Of a DNA stretch of 64,000 bases, positions 32,384 through 41,290 are shown piece by piece. The stretch's first letter is position 1, and each line of letters opens with the position of its first letter. The translations under genes were made by a program, and so were the position numbers. The stretch lies in assembly GCF_005938385.1 (NCBI RefSeq), contig NZ_VCRA01000006.1:62001-126000 (forward strand), given 5' to 3'. The notes below the pieces were generated by a model. That model did not search any database. It was not told where the DNA came from and was given only the letters and a program-made list of their open reading frames with translations. Source of the stretch: Paenibacillus mesophilus. GTDB lineage: Bacteria > Bacillota > Bacilli > Paenibacillales > NBRC-103111.

Positions 32384-33577
32384 TCATTGATCCTTCCCCC
32401 TGTCCGGCAAATCCCGTTTGCCGAAACGGATAACCAGCCGGTCCTCCACGTACCTTGCGCCTTCAACCTGCCTACCCATCAGAGATCTTGGCAAAATGAC
32501 CTTCCGTTTATAGGCGCCCGCATCCACTGTCAATTCATCGCCTGCTTGCGTTAAATCCAGAACTTCCTTATCGACAAATGGAATCATCAGTTCCAGCAGC
32601 ATGACCCCGTCCTCCTCCCGAATCATTTCCGTTCTGCCGCGGTAAAACATGTCCGAGGGATCCCGGGATTCGTACAGGATATCCGCAAATTGTTCAAGGG
32701 CGGTGAGGCCGATCACTTCCTCAGGCATCATCGGCGCTTTCAAAATCGTCAGGGGGCGGAAGTTGGATACGACTTCTTCCTCATATTTTCTTTGAATATC
32801 CCGCCAATGCGAGAAAAACCGATCTCCTGCCTCATCAGGCAGCACCCGGTTCACGATGATCGCGTCGGTGTTGAACCCGAACAAGTTTAAATAGGTGAAG
32901 GATCGTTTCGATTCTGCAAGCACCATCTTCTCGGGGTTCAGCACGATCCTCACCGACGTGATCTCCGGGTTAAGGACGACCCTCTGCACTTCCTCCAATC
33001 CGCGCGCGAACTGCTCGATGCTGTTCAGCACGTCATCCGAAGGAAGCTCCATATTGTTAACAAGCTTGGCGACCGGCCTAACAAGCTTGATTAATTTGCG
33101 TTCTGCCGGAAATATTTTTTCCAACCACCAATTCAATACATTTGGGTAGCTGAGGAGCCTCAGCGTTTCTCCTGTCGGAGCACAATCCACTACTAACACA
33201 TCGTAATTTCCGTTTTGTGCGTGTTCCTTGATCAACAATAAGCTGAAAAGCTCCTCCATGCCGGGAAACACCAGCATCTCATCGGTCGTTATATCTTTCA
33301 GCTGCGCTTTGTCGAGCAGTTTCGTCAGCCAACCTTGAACCGTTCCCCAATTGCGCTCCGTTTCCCGGAGACTGTTCACTTCCTGTCCCCACAAATTTTC
33401 GCCGATCCGGACCGGTTCCGGTCCAATCGATACGGCCAGAGAATCCGACAAACTATGCGCGGCATCGGTGCTGAGAACAAGCGTCCGCTTTCCTCGTTTC
33501 GCCAGTTTCACCGCCGTCGCAGCCGCCACACTCGTTTTGCCTACGCCGCCTTTGCCCGTGAAAATAATAATTCTCAT
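32384..33577 (-). CDS. ArsA/GET3-family ATPase with C-terminal ArsA_HSP20-like domain
   Basis: A 397-aa deviant-Walker ATPase. P-loop FTGKGGVGKTSVAAATAV is at residues 5-22, switch I LVLSTDAAHSLSDSL and switch II VVDCAPTGETLRLLSYP follow, plus the IIVNRVLPDE nucleotide-base motif. The last ~80 residues (MLLELMIPFVDKEVLDLTQA, then VILPRSLMGRQVEGARYVED) form a small beta domain like HSP20/alpha-crystallin. No cysteines of the arsenite-binding type are evident, so an arsenic role is unsupported. Client delivery or a stress role is more likely. MarR box at 33593 precedes it. Confidence 0.82.
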   Translation of the reverse strand: MRIIIFTGKGGVGKTSVAAATAVKLAKRGKRTLVLSTDAAHSLSDSLAVSIGPEPVRIGENLWGQEVNSLRETERNWGTVQGWLTKLLDKAQLKDITTDEMLVFPGMEELFSLLLIKEHAQNGNYDVLVVDCAPTGETLRLLSYPNVLNWWLEKIFPAERKLIKLVRPVAKLVNNMELPSDDVLNSIEQFARGLEEVQRVVLNPEITSVRIVLNPEKMVLAESKRSFTYLNLFGFNTDAIIVNRVLPDEAGDRFFSHWRDIQRKYEEEVVSNFRPLTILKAPMMPEEVIGLTALEQFADILYESRDPSDMFYRGRTEMIREEDGVMLLELMIPFVDKEVLDLTQAGDELTVDAGAYKRKVILPRSLMGRQVEGARYVEDRLVIRFGKRDLPDRGKDQ

Positions 33578-33592
33578 GCTTGCTCGCTCCTT

Positions 33593-33612
33593 TTAGTACG
33601 ATTTCGTAATAA
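33593..33612. promoter_or_regulatory. MarR-type operator in front of the ArsA-like gene
   Basis: TTAGTACGATTTCGTAATAA, a near-palindrome with the same TAGTACGA-WW-TCGTA core as the two sites upstream of the marR gene. It lies 16 bp before the ATPase start, between the -10 region and RBS. Confidence 0.7.
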
Positions 33613-33643
33613 ATAGGTAAAAAAAGAATCCGGTTCTAACCGG

Positions 33644-34120
33644 TCATTCTTCAATTATAATTTTCATCGGAACGGTCTTTTTTTCTTGTGGCTTTATCGG
33701 ACCCACGTCTTGAAAAACCTTGGCTGCCTTCAACAGGAGAGTCATGAATTGCTCCATTTCATCCGGAGTCAAAGCCTCCTTCAGCCTTCCGAGAATCGCC
33801 AACATGATTTGTTCCGATTCTTTCGCAAGGCGACGTCCTTCCTGCGTCAGTGTCACGAGTTTAACACGCTGATCTTGCGCAGATGCAGCCCTGGCGATGT
33901 AACCTTTTTGTTCAAGCCGCTTTGCGATGCTGGTCATCGTACTTAGAGGGGCCCCCATCACTGACGCTAGTTCCGACATCGTCAAATCTCCCTTGAAGAG
34001 CAAAATAACCAGAGTTGACAAATCCGAGCGCGTCACTTTTTGTTCGAGCTGCAACGTATCAGACATAAAAGCGAACGGACGTAAACCGCTCCTGAGGAAG
34101 AGTTCGTAAAGTTGCTGCAT
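33644..34120 (-). CDS. MarR-family transcriptional regulator
   Basis: A 158-aa winged-helix regulator. LTMSELASVMGAPLSTMTSI is the recognition helix, AKRLEQKGYIARAASAQDQR is the wing with the conserved D-x-R, and VKLVTLTQEGRRLAKE follows. The N-terminal and C-terminal helices would dimerise. ATG at 34120 follows GGAG. It is upstream of the ArsA-like ATPase on the same strand (66-bp gap), and both promoters carry the same operator. Confidence 0.9.
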   Translation of the reverse strand: MQQLYELFLRSGLRPFAFMSDTLQLEQKVTRSDLSTLVILLFKGDLTMSELASVMGAPLSTMTSIAKRLEQKGYIARAASAQDQRVKLVTLTQEGRRLAKESEQIMLAILGRLKEALTPDEMEQFMTLLLKAAKVFQDVGPIKPQEKKTVPMKIIIEE

Positions 34121-34131
34121 GCCAATACTCC

Positions 34132-34194
34132 TTTTAGTACGAAATCATAGTAAATGGTTGTGTTCATTTTAGTACGAATTCGTACCAATGTCAA
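34132..34194 (-). promoter_or_regulatory. marR promoter with operator filling the -35/-10 spacer
   Basis: Minus strand TTGACA (34189-34194), 17 bp, TAAAAT (34166-34171). The spacer contains the perfect palindrome GTACGAATTCGTAC. A second related site (TTTTAGTACGAAATCATAGT) starts at 34132, between -10 and RBS. Autoregulation is the clear implication. Upstream to 34436 I see no gene. Confidence 0.8.
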
Positions 34195-34436
34195 TTCTGT
34201 CAATTCGGTTATGCCAAAATCGGTTAACAGTCATACCGATTGTATAACTGACTATTCGCCGGACTTCTCGGCTATTCGCTAACCCCGAGTACCTTTGTTC
34301 GGTACTGGAAATCCCGATAGGCATAAACAACCGTCTCGCCAGACTCCAGATTCTCGGCCTGGAATGCTTTTCGTCCACCCTGTAGGGGTTCGGAGCGTAA
34401 GTTTGATCTACAGTTTAACTACCAAAATCCGATATC

Positions 34437-34472
34437 AAAAAGGCTCCTCGTCCGAATAAAGATCGAGGAACC
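34437..34472 (-). terminator. Terminator of the FAD/BNR/SBP/Tat operon
   Basis: On the minus strand a 9-bp stem (arms 34464-34472 and 34442-34450, one wobble) is followed by TTTTTG. It lies 60 bp after the Tat beta-helix gene. Confidence 0.75.
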
Positions 34473-34532
34473 GCTGTTGCAAACCCTACTTGGCTGATCA
34501 ACTTCCGCACCTTCAACAGTGAGCTGTCGGGA

Positions 34533-36698
34533 TTATTCGCTCGTCTGTTTCACCTTTCGATTCCATTCCCTGCGCTGCAAGGCGGACTCGAGAAACTGGC
34601 ATTCGTCGGGCCGTATGCCCCAGATTTCCCGCAGGTTGCCGTTCTTCTCGTCGATGACCTCATCCCGGCATAACAAGCCGTAAGCGAAGGCATCCAGTCC
34701 ACGTCGGCGAAAAGCCTCCTCGATGTCCTGGGCGACGAGTCCGATATGCAAGCGGGCCCCGTCTCCCTTCTTCGCCACGGCGCCCTTGAAACGAAACATC
34801 CGGTACTGCACGCTGGCCCACGCATCGAGAACGGTGTCGGGGATCGGCTGAATGTCCTGTTTTTCGTGCCGATCCGAAGTGTTGATGACGCCGCTAGCGG
34901 CGTACACATCAGACCATCGCGCATAGGACGCGCCGAGATGAACGTCCGCATCGCTCGCGGGCGCGTGGAATTTGTCCGAGCCCGACAGCATCGTGCGGGT
35001 TACCGGTACGCCGTCCACCCACATTTTAGTTTCGCGCACCCCGCCCATGGAGAGAAACTCGATCACATTTTCCGACCACGTCGAACCTTTGCGGTATTTG
35101 CCCCCGTACCCTGCGCTCGTATATCCGTTAGCGATATACGGCGTTTCTACCCAATGGCGCGTTGGCGTTTGCACGTCGCCTTTGCCCGTCCAGCGGATCG
35201 AGTTGCTCGAATTAAGCGCGTTGACCATCTCCGAAGTTCCGCGAGCCGTCAAAGAGTTCGTTTCCAGCACTTTGGCCGTCCAGTTCGGATTTTGCACCGT
35301 CCCCAGCGTCCGCATAATGTTGTTATCGTCGATGATCGCAATCGTGGAATGAATGTAGGTCCCGATGAACGTGCACAACGATCGGCCGGACAGCCCGTTC
35401 AGATTGATCACCGGACGCTGCCGCCCTGTTTCCTGCACGCATTCGAAACGGCCGTTTATAAACGTTACGCCTTCCACATGGCCCCCTTCGGCCTTAAACA
35501 TTTCAAAATCCCCTTGAAGCGGTGCCGCTCTTTCCTGGAAAATACAATTGATGAATACGTTTCCGTATGCTTTGGGCGTGCTGTTGCGGTACATGTACAA
35601 ACAATGCACGTTGCCGCGATAGCGGCAGCTGATCCACGTGTTCTCGTTAAAGGCAACCTGCTTCGCTCCGGGTACGGGGTTCACCCCCAACAGCAGACCT
35701 TTTTTGATGGCATAACATTCCACCATTTCAAACTTGTTATTGTTCGCTTCATGACCGTAGGTAACGGAGTTATACACTCTATGTCCGCCGTCAAACCTTT
35801 TTGTCCGGATGCGGTGAAAATCACCCGAGTACACGCACGTATCCAGCGGCCAATACCAGTTGTTCTGCTCGCCCGGGATCAGAATGAAATTGCCGCCGCA
35901 TTGTCCCAACCCGTCGAACACGACCGCTGCACGGTTGTTTTCTCCGGCGGGTCCGCCGTTGATCCGCAGGCCGGATACATTCCGCTCGTTGGGGGAGTAA
36001 ATGTAAGGATCGGCTCCCGTTCCGAACAAGCCGGAGCTCTGCACCGCGAACAACAGCGGTTCGTTAAGCGTGACCGTCACGATGCGCGCCGGCAAATACA
36101 AGTAACGGTTGGGCTCTGCCTCCGCCACCCGCTTGGCCGCAAGCAGTCCGGCCGTCTCGTCGCCGTTGTCGCCGACGACTCCGAACCACTCCGCATAGAC
36201 GCCGCGCCCGTCGAAGGGACGCACCCAGCAGCCGTATCCGTTCGGATCGGTTTCTCCGGCGCCGCTTAAGAAATTCGCCAATGTCGCCTGCTGGCCGTCC
36301 CATGGAACCGTCCAGCTTATAACCGTTCCGCCGTCATGCTCCGACTTGGGACGAGAGGCATCGTAGTAGAAAAGACCGCCGCCGACATCCTTTCCCGGAT
36401 TATAGCCGACAACATGCGCCTGCCGCCCGTCGTATTCACCTTCGAAGCCCGGTAGCTCAGCTACGGAACCGAGCGCCTTCACGGCACGGAACGGCATCCC
36501 GGGTCCGCCCATCCATCCATATACCGCGGCGCCAACCGACCTGCCGTCCGCCACCCCATACGCGCCGGTTGCCGCCAATGCGGCCCCGGTCATGCCTACG
36601 GCAGCCAGCAGCTTTCTTCTGCTGATCTTCGGAGTAGGGGAATGTTCCTCTTGCGGCTCAAGAAACGCGTCTTTTTCTTCCTCTGGCAATTGGATCAC
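34533..36698 (-). CDS. Tat-exported beta-helix protein with S74 intramolecular chaperone domain
   Basis: A 721-aa protein. A twin-arginine signal ISRRKLLAAVGMTGAALAAT is near residue 25, then a tail-spike-like body with a pectate-lyase-type parallel beta-helix (NENTWISCRYRGNVHCLYMY, AYGNVFINCIFQERA). The last ~114 residues begin NTSDRHEKQDIQPIPD, the start of a peptidase S74/endosialidase-type chaperone. S608, before which such domains cut themselves off, is present, as is the conserved GLVAQDIEEAF. The start is GTG at 36698 with a weak RBS. It follows a solute-binding lipoprotein gene by 56 bp. Likely an exported surface-glycan-active or structural trimer. Confidence 0.8.
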   Translation of the reverse strand: MIQLPEEEKDAFLEPQEEHSPTPKISRRKLLAAVGMTGAALAATGAYGVADGRSVGAAVYGWMGGPGMPFRAVKALGSVAELPGFEGEYDGRQAHVVGYNPGKDVGGGLFYYDASRPKSEHDGGTVISWTVPWDGQQATLANFLSGAGETDPNGYGCWVRPFDGRGVYAEWFGVVGDNGDETAGLLAAKRVAEAEPNRYLYLPARIVTVTLNEPLLFAVQSSGLFGTGADPYIYSPNERNVSGLRINGGPAGENNRAAVVFDGLGQCGGNFILIPGEQNNWYWPLDTCVYSGDFHRIRTKRFDGGHRVYNSVTYGHEANNNKFEMVECYAIKKGLLLGVNPVPGAKQVAFNENTWISCRYRGNVHCLYMYRNSTPKAYGNVFINCIFQERAAPLQGDFEMFKAEGGHVEGVTFINGRFECVQETGRQRPVINLNGLSGRSLCTFIGTYIHSTIAIIDDNNIMRTLGTVQNPNWTAKVLETNSLTARGTSEMVNALNSSNSIRWTGKGDVQTPTRHWVETPYIANGYTSAGYGGKYRKGSTWSENVIEFLSMGGVRETKMWVDGVPVTRTMLSGSDKFHAPASDADVHLGASYARWSDVYAASGVINTSDRHEKQDIQPIPDTVLDAWASVQYRMFRFKGAVAKKGDGARLHIGLVAQDIEEAFRRRGLDAFAYGLLCRDEVIDEKNGNLREIWGIRPDECQFLESALQRREWNRKVKQTSE

Positions 36699-36754
36699 CT
36701 GCTTTTTTTATTTTCACCGAGTAACCGCTTTCATTTATGGAACACCGATTGCCG

Positions 36755-38101
36755 TCATTGCTTCGCTGCTTTCGCCTCGACCACCGCTTTGTTGATCTCG
36801 TCGTTCGCCATCCGCAGGGCGGTGTTCATATCGACTTTCCCCGTAAAATACGCCTCTAGATGCTTGGTGACGATCACTCTCCCCTTCTCGTCGTAAATCG
36901 TCTTCTCGTGCGGATCGGCAGACCGGACGGCCAGCAACGCTGTGATATCCACCCCTTTGCTGAGCGGACTCTCGGCATACAGCCGTTTATGGATATCCGG
37001 GTTCACTAACGGAGACATGTTGCCCTTTTCGGAGTAAATCTTCTGCATCTCATCCGACAGCAGATAAGCCATCACCTCGAACGCCTGATCCGGATGCTTG
37101 CTGCCGTACGGGATGACGAAGCCGTCTGAAAAGATGCCGGGGCCGATGCCCGGTTTGTCTTTGAACGTCGGGTAGCTGACGACCCCCCATTGGAACCCTT
37201 CGCTCGCGGCCTTCGCCAAATCGAGATTGTTCAGCAGGAGCAGCTGCGGGAACATCGCCAATGTTTTCGTATCCAAAAACGCCTTGGCGCCGTCGCCGAA
37301 CGTAGACCCGCTCGGATAGTTGCCGGGTATGCCGTAAATGTCCTGAAACGTTTGAAACAGCTTTCTCCAGCCGTCATCCGAAGAAACGAGCGCCTTGTCC
37401 GTTTTCGGGTCCACATAGGGCAGCGACAGCTGGGACTGCATCCGGTTCAGTGCGGTCCCTGCATTCAAGCCGCGGTAAGCGACGCCGTTTTCGGTGCGTG
37501 TCACCTTGCGCGCCAGCTCGATGACCTCGTCCCAGGTCATGCCGTTTCTCGGGTAGTCCACCCCAAACTTATCGAAGATGCTTTTATTGTAATGCAAGCC
37601 GAAGGCGTAGGAGCGGAACGGCAGGTAGGCCAGTTCCCCGTTTTTCGTATACGACCGGATGCTTTTGACCATTTGCGGATCAAGCCGCCCCAGATCGAAT
37701 TTATGCTTGGAGACGAGCGGTTCCAGGCCGCTGGGAACGTTTAGCTCGGTCAACTGCTGAAGATTGGTCAGACCGATCCATATAAAATCGGGAATGTCGC
37801 CTGCGGCGATCAGGTTTGCCATCGTCACCTGTTTGTCCGCGTCCACCTTGCGGATCGTGACGTTCGGAAACTTTTTCTTCACCGGCTCTTGCATATAATC
37901 GATAAAATCTTGATCCCGCAAAACGCCATGCGCGAACAAGGTCAGGGTGACCGGCTCGCTTCCCGCAAGGGCTCCCGCCGCATCGGCCGGCGTCTTGCCG
38001 CCGTCCGCTTCGCGACCGCAGCCGCTCGCGATCAGTAAACCGCCAGCGATCAGCAACGTGCACAAAAGGGTTCGTCTTCTCGATCTTCTTGAATCCCCCA
38101 T
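36755..38101 (-). CDS. Sugar ABC transporter solute-binding lipoprotein (family 1)
   Basis: A 448-aa extracellular lipoprotein. Lipobox LLIASGC gives lipidated C28. The body shows the family-1 pattern: VTIRKVDADKQVTMANLIAA, GDIPDFIWIG, YNKSIFDKFGVDYPRNGMTW, SYPTFKDKPGIGPGI and AFEVMAYLLSDEMQ. ATG at 38101 after AGGGGGAA. No permease is nearby. It sits between the sialidase-like gene and the Tat beta-helix gene. Related to the copy at 54329 (shared FPTFKD-x-PG and MTWD motifs), which also precedes a Tat beta-helix gene. Confidence 0.85.
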   Translation of the reverse strand: MGDSRRSRRRTLLCTLLIAGGLLIASGCGREADGGKTPADAAGALAGSEPVTLTLFAHGVLRDQDFIDYMQEPVKKKFPNVTIRKVDADKQVTMANLIAAGDIPDFIWIGLTNLQQLTELNVPSGLEPLVSKHKFDLGRLDPQMVKSIRSYTKNGELAYLPFRSYAFGLHYNKSIFDKFGVDYPRNGMTWDEVIELARKVTRTENGVAYRGLNAGTALNRMQSQLSLPYVDPKTDKALVSSDDGWRKLFQTFQDIYGIPGNYPSGSTFGDGAKAFLDTKTLAMFPQLLLLNNLDLAKAASEGFQWGVVSYPTFKDKPGIGPGIFSDGFVIPYGSKHPDQAFEVMAYLLSDEMQKIYSEKGNMSPLVNPDIHKRLYAESPLSKGVDITALLAVRSADPHEKTIYDEKGRVIVTKHLEAYFTGKVDMNTALRMANDEINKAVVEAKAAKQ

Positions 38102-38168
38102 GGATGGATTCCCCCTGTATGATTCATAATTTCGACCGGGTGCCGGAGACGGCCGTTCCCGGAATCGT

Positions 38169-39422
38169 TCAATACGCAAGGTCGCGGAAATTGCGGATTG
38201 TATGAAACGTCAGCTTATACGCATCGTGGGCGGTCACCGAATGCTCGCCTCCGGAGCGGCTGACGATATGCAGATCGTTGCCGTCGATCGCCATGCTGCC
38301 GTATTGCCGCGATTCTTTGGCGAAGCGTCCGGCACAAACCAGCCCGGCGAAGCACCAATCGATGCAGTTGGTTGAAAAATGTAGCTGCAGCCGGTCCCGC
38401 TCGTTGTTGGGCAAGCCGTACCGGTCGTCCGGCATAAGCTCCGCCCGGATCATGCTGTCGCGGGCCTGCGAGCTTAACAGCCAGTAAAGCCGCGATACCT
38501 CATCGTACAAGATATGAAACTTCAACTGTCCACCGGGGCAAGGAACGAACGCGACACGTTTGCCGGAAGGAACGGTCTCCAATTGGGTTACCATGGAGCC
38601 GTCCGGCTGCTCCACGACTTTGGCTATCGCGGCATATCCCGTTCCCCCGGTATTCGCCCGCATCCACAAATGAAACGTCCGTCCGTCCGGATCGTGCCAG
38701 TAATGGTCCGGATTGACAAACTGCACCACGTTCGTCTCCAGCCAACCGGCAGATTCGGCCTTCCGCTTAGGCGCTACAAGAGCAGACCCGTTGGGCGGCG
38801 TTGCAAAAAACGGTACGCCGAAATAATCAAGCTCCCCGCCGTCGATCACATCGCGGAAGGCAATCTCCGAGGCAAACGTCCAGTTGTCCCTGCGCGTCAG
38901 GTCGGCGGCTTCGCTGCCCCGCATCAGCACGGGAGCGAGCGAGCCGACGCCCCAGCCTTTAAAGTCGGTGTAGGCCATCCGCTCCATGACCAAGTATACG
39001 TTCCCGTTTGCGTAATGGACGTTACTGGGGGCCTGGTGCCACTTTTGCCCTTCCGTAAGCGGATAAGCGTCCGACCAGGTTTCCCCGTCGTCGTCGGAAC
39101 GCATCACGATCAAATCGCGGCAATGCCCCAATACGTACAGCGAGTTTCCGGCGGCAAACGGCCTGGCGTGAAAAAACGGGTATTCTTTCCTCAGAACGAA
39201 GGTTTTGCCGTGGTCATCGGACACGAACACTTTTCCCATCTTGCTCAAATCTTTCGGTTTCGTATAAGTCCAGTCCGCCCAGCGGTTGCCCAAATCCATC
39301 GTTACGACAATTCTCCCGCTCGCAAGCCGGGTGATGCCCGGGCTGCCCACAAAGGTAGAAGCCGGTTCCGGGGATTCGAATATCGTCAAATACTCGTTCG
39401 CTAAAGGGGTTACCTTGAACAT
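38169..39422 (-). CDS. BNR-repeat sialidase-like glycoside hydrolase, cytoplasmic form
   Basis: A 417-aa six-bladed-propeller-type protein. Asp boxes include FVSDDHGKTF and MRSDDDGETWSD, with further blades (DGNDLHIVSRSGGEHS, HLWMRANTGGTGYAAIAK). The family includes exo-alpha-sialidases and BNR_2 hydrolases. ATG at 39422 with GGAGG; a longer frame lacks support. No signal peptide is seen, so it would act inside on imported oligosaccharide, or its substrate is not sialic acid. It lies between the FAD oxidoreductase and binding-protein genes. Confidence 0.75.
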   Translation of the reverse strand: MFKVTPLANEYLTIFESPEPASTFVGSPGITRLASGRIVVTMDLGNRWADWTYTKPKDLSKMGKVFVSDDHGKTFVLRKEYPFFHARPFAAGNSLYVLGHCRDLIVMRSDDDGETWSDAYPLTEGQKWHQAPSNVHYANGNVYLVMERMAYTDFKGWGVGSLAPVLMRGSEAADLTRRDNWTFASEIAFRDVIDGGELDYFGVPFFATPPNGSALVAPKRKAESAGWLETNVVQFVNPDHYWHDPDGRTFHLWMRANTGGTGYAAIAKVVEQPDGSMVTQLETVPSGKRVAFVPCPGGQLKFHILYDEVSRLYWLLSSQARDSMIRAELMPDDRYGLPNNERDRLQLHFSTNCIDWCFAGLVCAGRFAKESRQYGSMAIDGNDLHIVSRSGGEHSVTAHDAYKLTFHTIRNFRDLAY

Positions 39423-39475
39423 ATTCGCTGCCTCCTTATGATTCAAATCGAAGAAAGTTGCAGGAACCTCGAAGC

Positions 39476-40897
39476 TCAAACTCCCGGCATCTCCCGAACA
39501 TCCGGAGCCTCTGACGATCCCGTAATCCGCCTGTTGGTGCGACCGCTCCATAACGGATCGAAATCCGGCCCCTCGGACAAATAGTCCAGTCTGCTTCTCA
39601 GCCACTGCGGATCGACTTCCTGCGCGGCCAGTCCCCGTGCGGCCGCATGGCTGGCGGCAATTCCCGCCGCTTCTCCGATGCCGGTCATCGTAGCCATCAC
39701 GCGGATCGCCGCGGACGCTTCGTGGGTCGCCGACAAAGCCCGGCAAGGGACGATCAGGTTCGCGATGCCCAACGGCACGATCGATCGGTACGGGACCTCG
39801 TAATAATCGCCCGCAGGCACATTGTACCGGTCCGCCACGGCGCCGTAGCCCTTCGAAGATTCATGGTCGAAGCCCGATCCGGTCGGCGAATGGATATCGA
39901 TAAAATAACGGCTGCGCACGATCGCGTCGTCAAATTTTTTCGCCCCGGTAATGTCCTGCTCCGTCATCGTATAAAGCCCTTTAATATGCCGGGTTTCCCG
40001 CACCCCGACCTGACAGGCGACCTTCTCCAAATAAGCGGCGGAGAAGTAAGGGACCTCGGTACGCAGCCAATCAGCCAGCAGAAAAGCTTGTCTGCGTCCC
40101 TCTGTTTCGGAAAAGCTCAAGTCTTTGGCGACCAGCCCGTTGACTTTGTTGATCCGGGTCATATTGAAATGGAGAACTCCCGGGTGAGGATAGTCATAAA
40201 AATGAATCCAATTCCGATACGGGTAGTTCAGCCGCCCTGCCCGGATCGCCTCCTGGAAATACGGCTCAACCAGCAGCCGCGCCTTCTTGTGTCCGGTCTC
40301 GTTGCGCTCGCGCAGATGCTTGAGCATTAGACACTTGTTCACATTCCCCATGCGGAAGCTCACCGTCATCGCCTGCGTTAATTGATCCGCCGGTCGGCCC
40401 AAGCTCCACTCGCAGCCGGCCAAGCTTGCCAAATCCGCATCGCCCGTCGCGTCAACGAACATGTCCCCTTCGATAACACCCACGCCGTCCTTCGAAGCGA
40501 CTCCGATCGATTCGATTCGCCCGCGTCGGCAGACTACATTTGTCACCATCGTATGATACAAAATATCGACGCCCGCCTCCTGAAGGATGCAATCATACAC
40601 CACTTTCAGGCGTTCCTCGTCAAACGCTGAGTCCGTCAGCTCCGAGCCGTAGCCTTCGGCTTCGTCCAGCCGGCGGACGATTTCCTTGAATATGCCGCCG
40701 ATCAGCGATCCGGTTACTCCCGTATCCGGATGCGGGTATTCGTGGCCGGCCCAAGGATTGACCAGGGCGCTTGTCGCCATCCCTCCGCAAAAACCGTACC
40801 GCTCGACCAGCAGAACGCGCGCCCCCGCGCGCCCCGCCGCTATGGCCGCGGCTGCTCCCGACGGACCTCCGCCGCATACGATGACATCGTAACGCAT
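39476..40897 (-). CDS. FAD-dependent oxidoreductase (FAD_oxidored family)
   Basis: A 473-aa flavoprotein. The Rossmann start is MRYDVIVCGGGPSGAAAAIA with GGGPSG at 9-14, then RVLLVERYGFCGGMATSALV, which includes the family's GG-MAT stretch. MFVDATGDADLASLAGC is the second FAD contact. C-terminal IVPCRALSATHEASAAIRVM and GIGEAAGIAASHA are typical for this group, often found in carbohydrate-degradation clusters. First gene of a four-gene operon divergent from IclR, with four operator sites between them. Confidence 0.85.
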   Translation of the reverse strand: MRYDVIVCGGGPSGAAAAIAAGRAGARVLLVERYGFCGGMATSALVNPWAGHEYPHPDTGVTGSLIGGIFKEIVRRLDEAEGYGSELTDSAFDEERLKVVYDCILQEAGVDILYHTMVTNVVCRRGRIESIGVASKDGVGVIEGDMFVDATGDADLASLAGCEWSLGRPADQLTQAMTVSFRMGNVNKCLMLKHLRERNETGHKKARLLVEPYFQEAIRAGRLNYPYRNWIHFYDYPHPGVLHFNMTRINKVNGLVAKDLSFSETEGRRQAFLLADWLRTEVPYFSAAYLEKVACQVGVRETRHIKGLYTMTEQDITGAKKFDDAIVRSRYFIDIHSPTGSGFDHESSKGYGAVADRYNVPAGDYYEVPYRSIVPLGIANLIVPCRALSATHEASAAIRVMATMTGIGEAAGIAASHAAARGLAAQEVDPQWLRSRLDYLSEGPDFDPLWSGRTNRRITGSSEAPDVREMPGV

Positions 40898-41035
40898 CGT
40901 TCGTCCTCCTTTGTCCCCTTGATTCGTGTTGTTCTTTCCATGCGCCGCTTATAGCTGCACTACGCTCTTTCCATCTCTCGCTCCCCGCCCCCCCAAATTC
41001 TGACGCTACGGGAAACAGAAAGCCACCTCCTTAAT

Positions 41036-41218
41036 GTTCTAATATTTAGAACGATGTTCTAATATTTATTCACCCAAATAGTAGCATAGCAATCGGTGAA
41101 ATACAATCCCGGATTTCGAGCGGATTTTTGCTCTCGATCGTTGCTTGCGGTAACCATTGACGTATAAGAAGGCTATATTGTATTCTAAATATAAGAACAC
41201 AGTTCTAAATATAATCGA
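41036..41218. promoter_or_regulatory. Four IclR-type operators between divergent genes
   Basis: Site A GTTCTAATATTTAGAAC (41036-41052) is a perfect 17-bp palindrome. Site B (41056-41072), C ATTCTAAATATAAGAAC (41182-41198) and D (41202-41218) share GTTCTAA-TAT. They form two pairs, each with 20-bp start-to-start spacing, one near the FAD gene and one near iclR. The rest of 40898-41290 shows no gene. Confidence 0.75.
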
Positions 41219-41290
41219 TATGTAATGAGCGGCGTCGGGAATAATAAGCGATTCGATTTATCGATATTGGATTGGGCGGAGTGGAAAATC

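Noticed and set aside
32384-33577. Arsenite efflux ATPase
   Set aside because: No arsenic-type cysteines and no arsB/arsR/arsD genes nearby; the C-terminal HSP20-like domain points elsewhere.
34169-34378. 69-aa frame upstream of marR
   Set aside because: It covers the marR promoter and operator and has no family-like features.
38169-39422. True exported sialidase
   Set aside because: Asp boxes are present but there is no signal peptide and no sialic-acid catabolic gene in the window, so only a sialidase-like fold is claimed.
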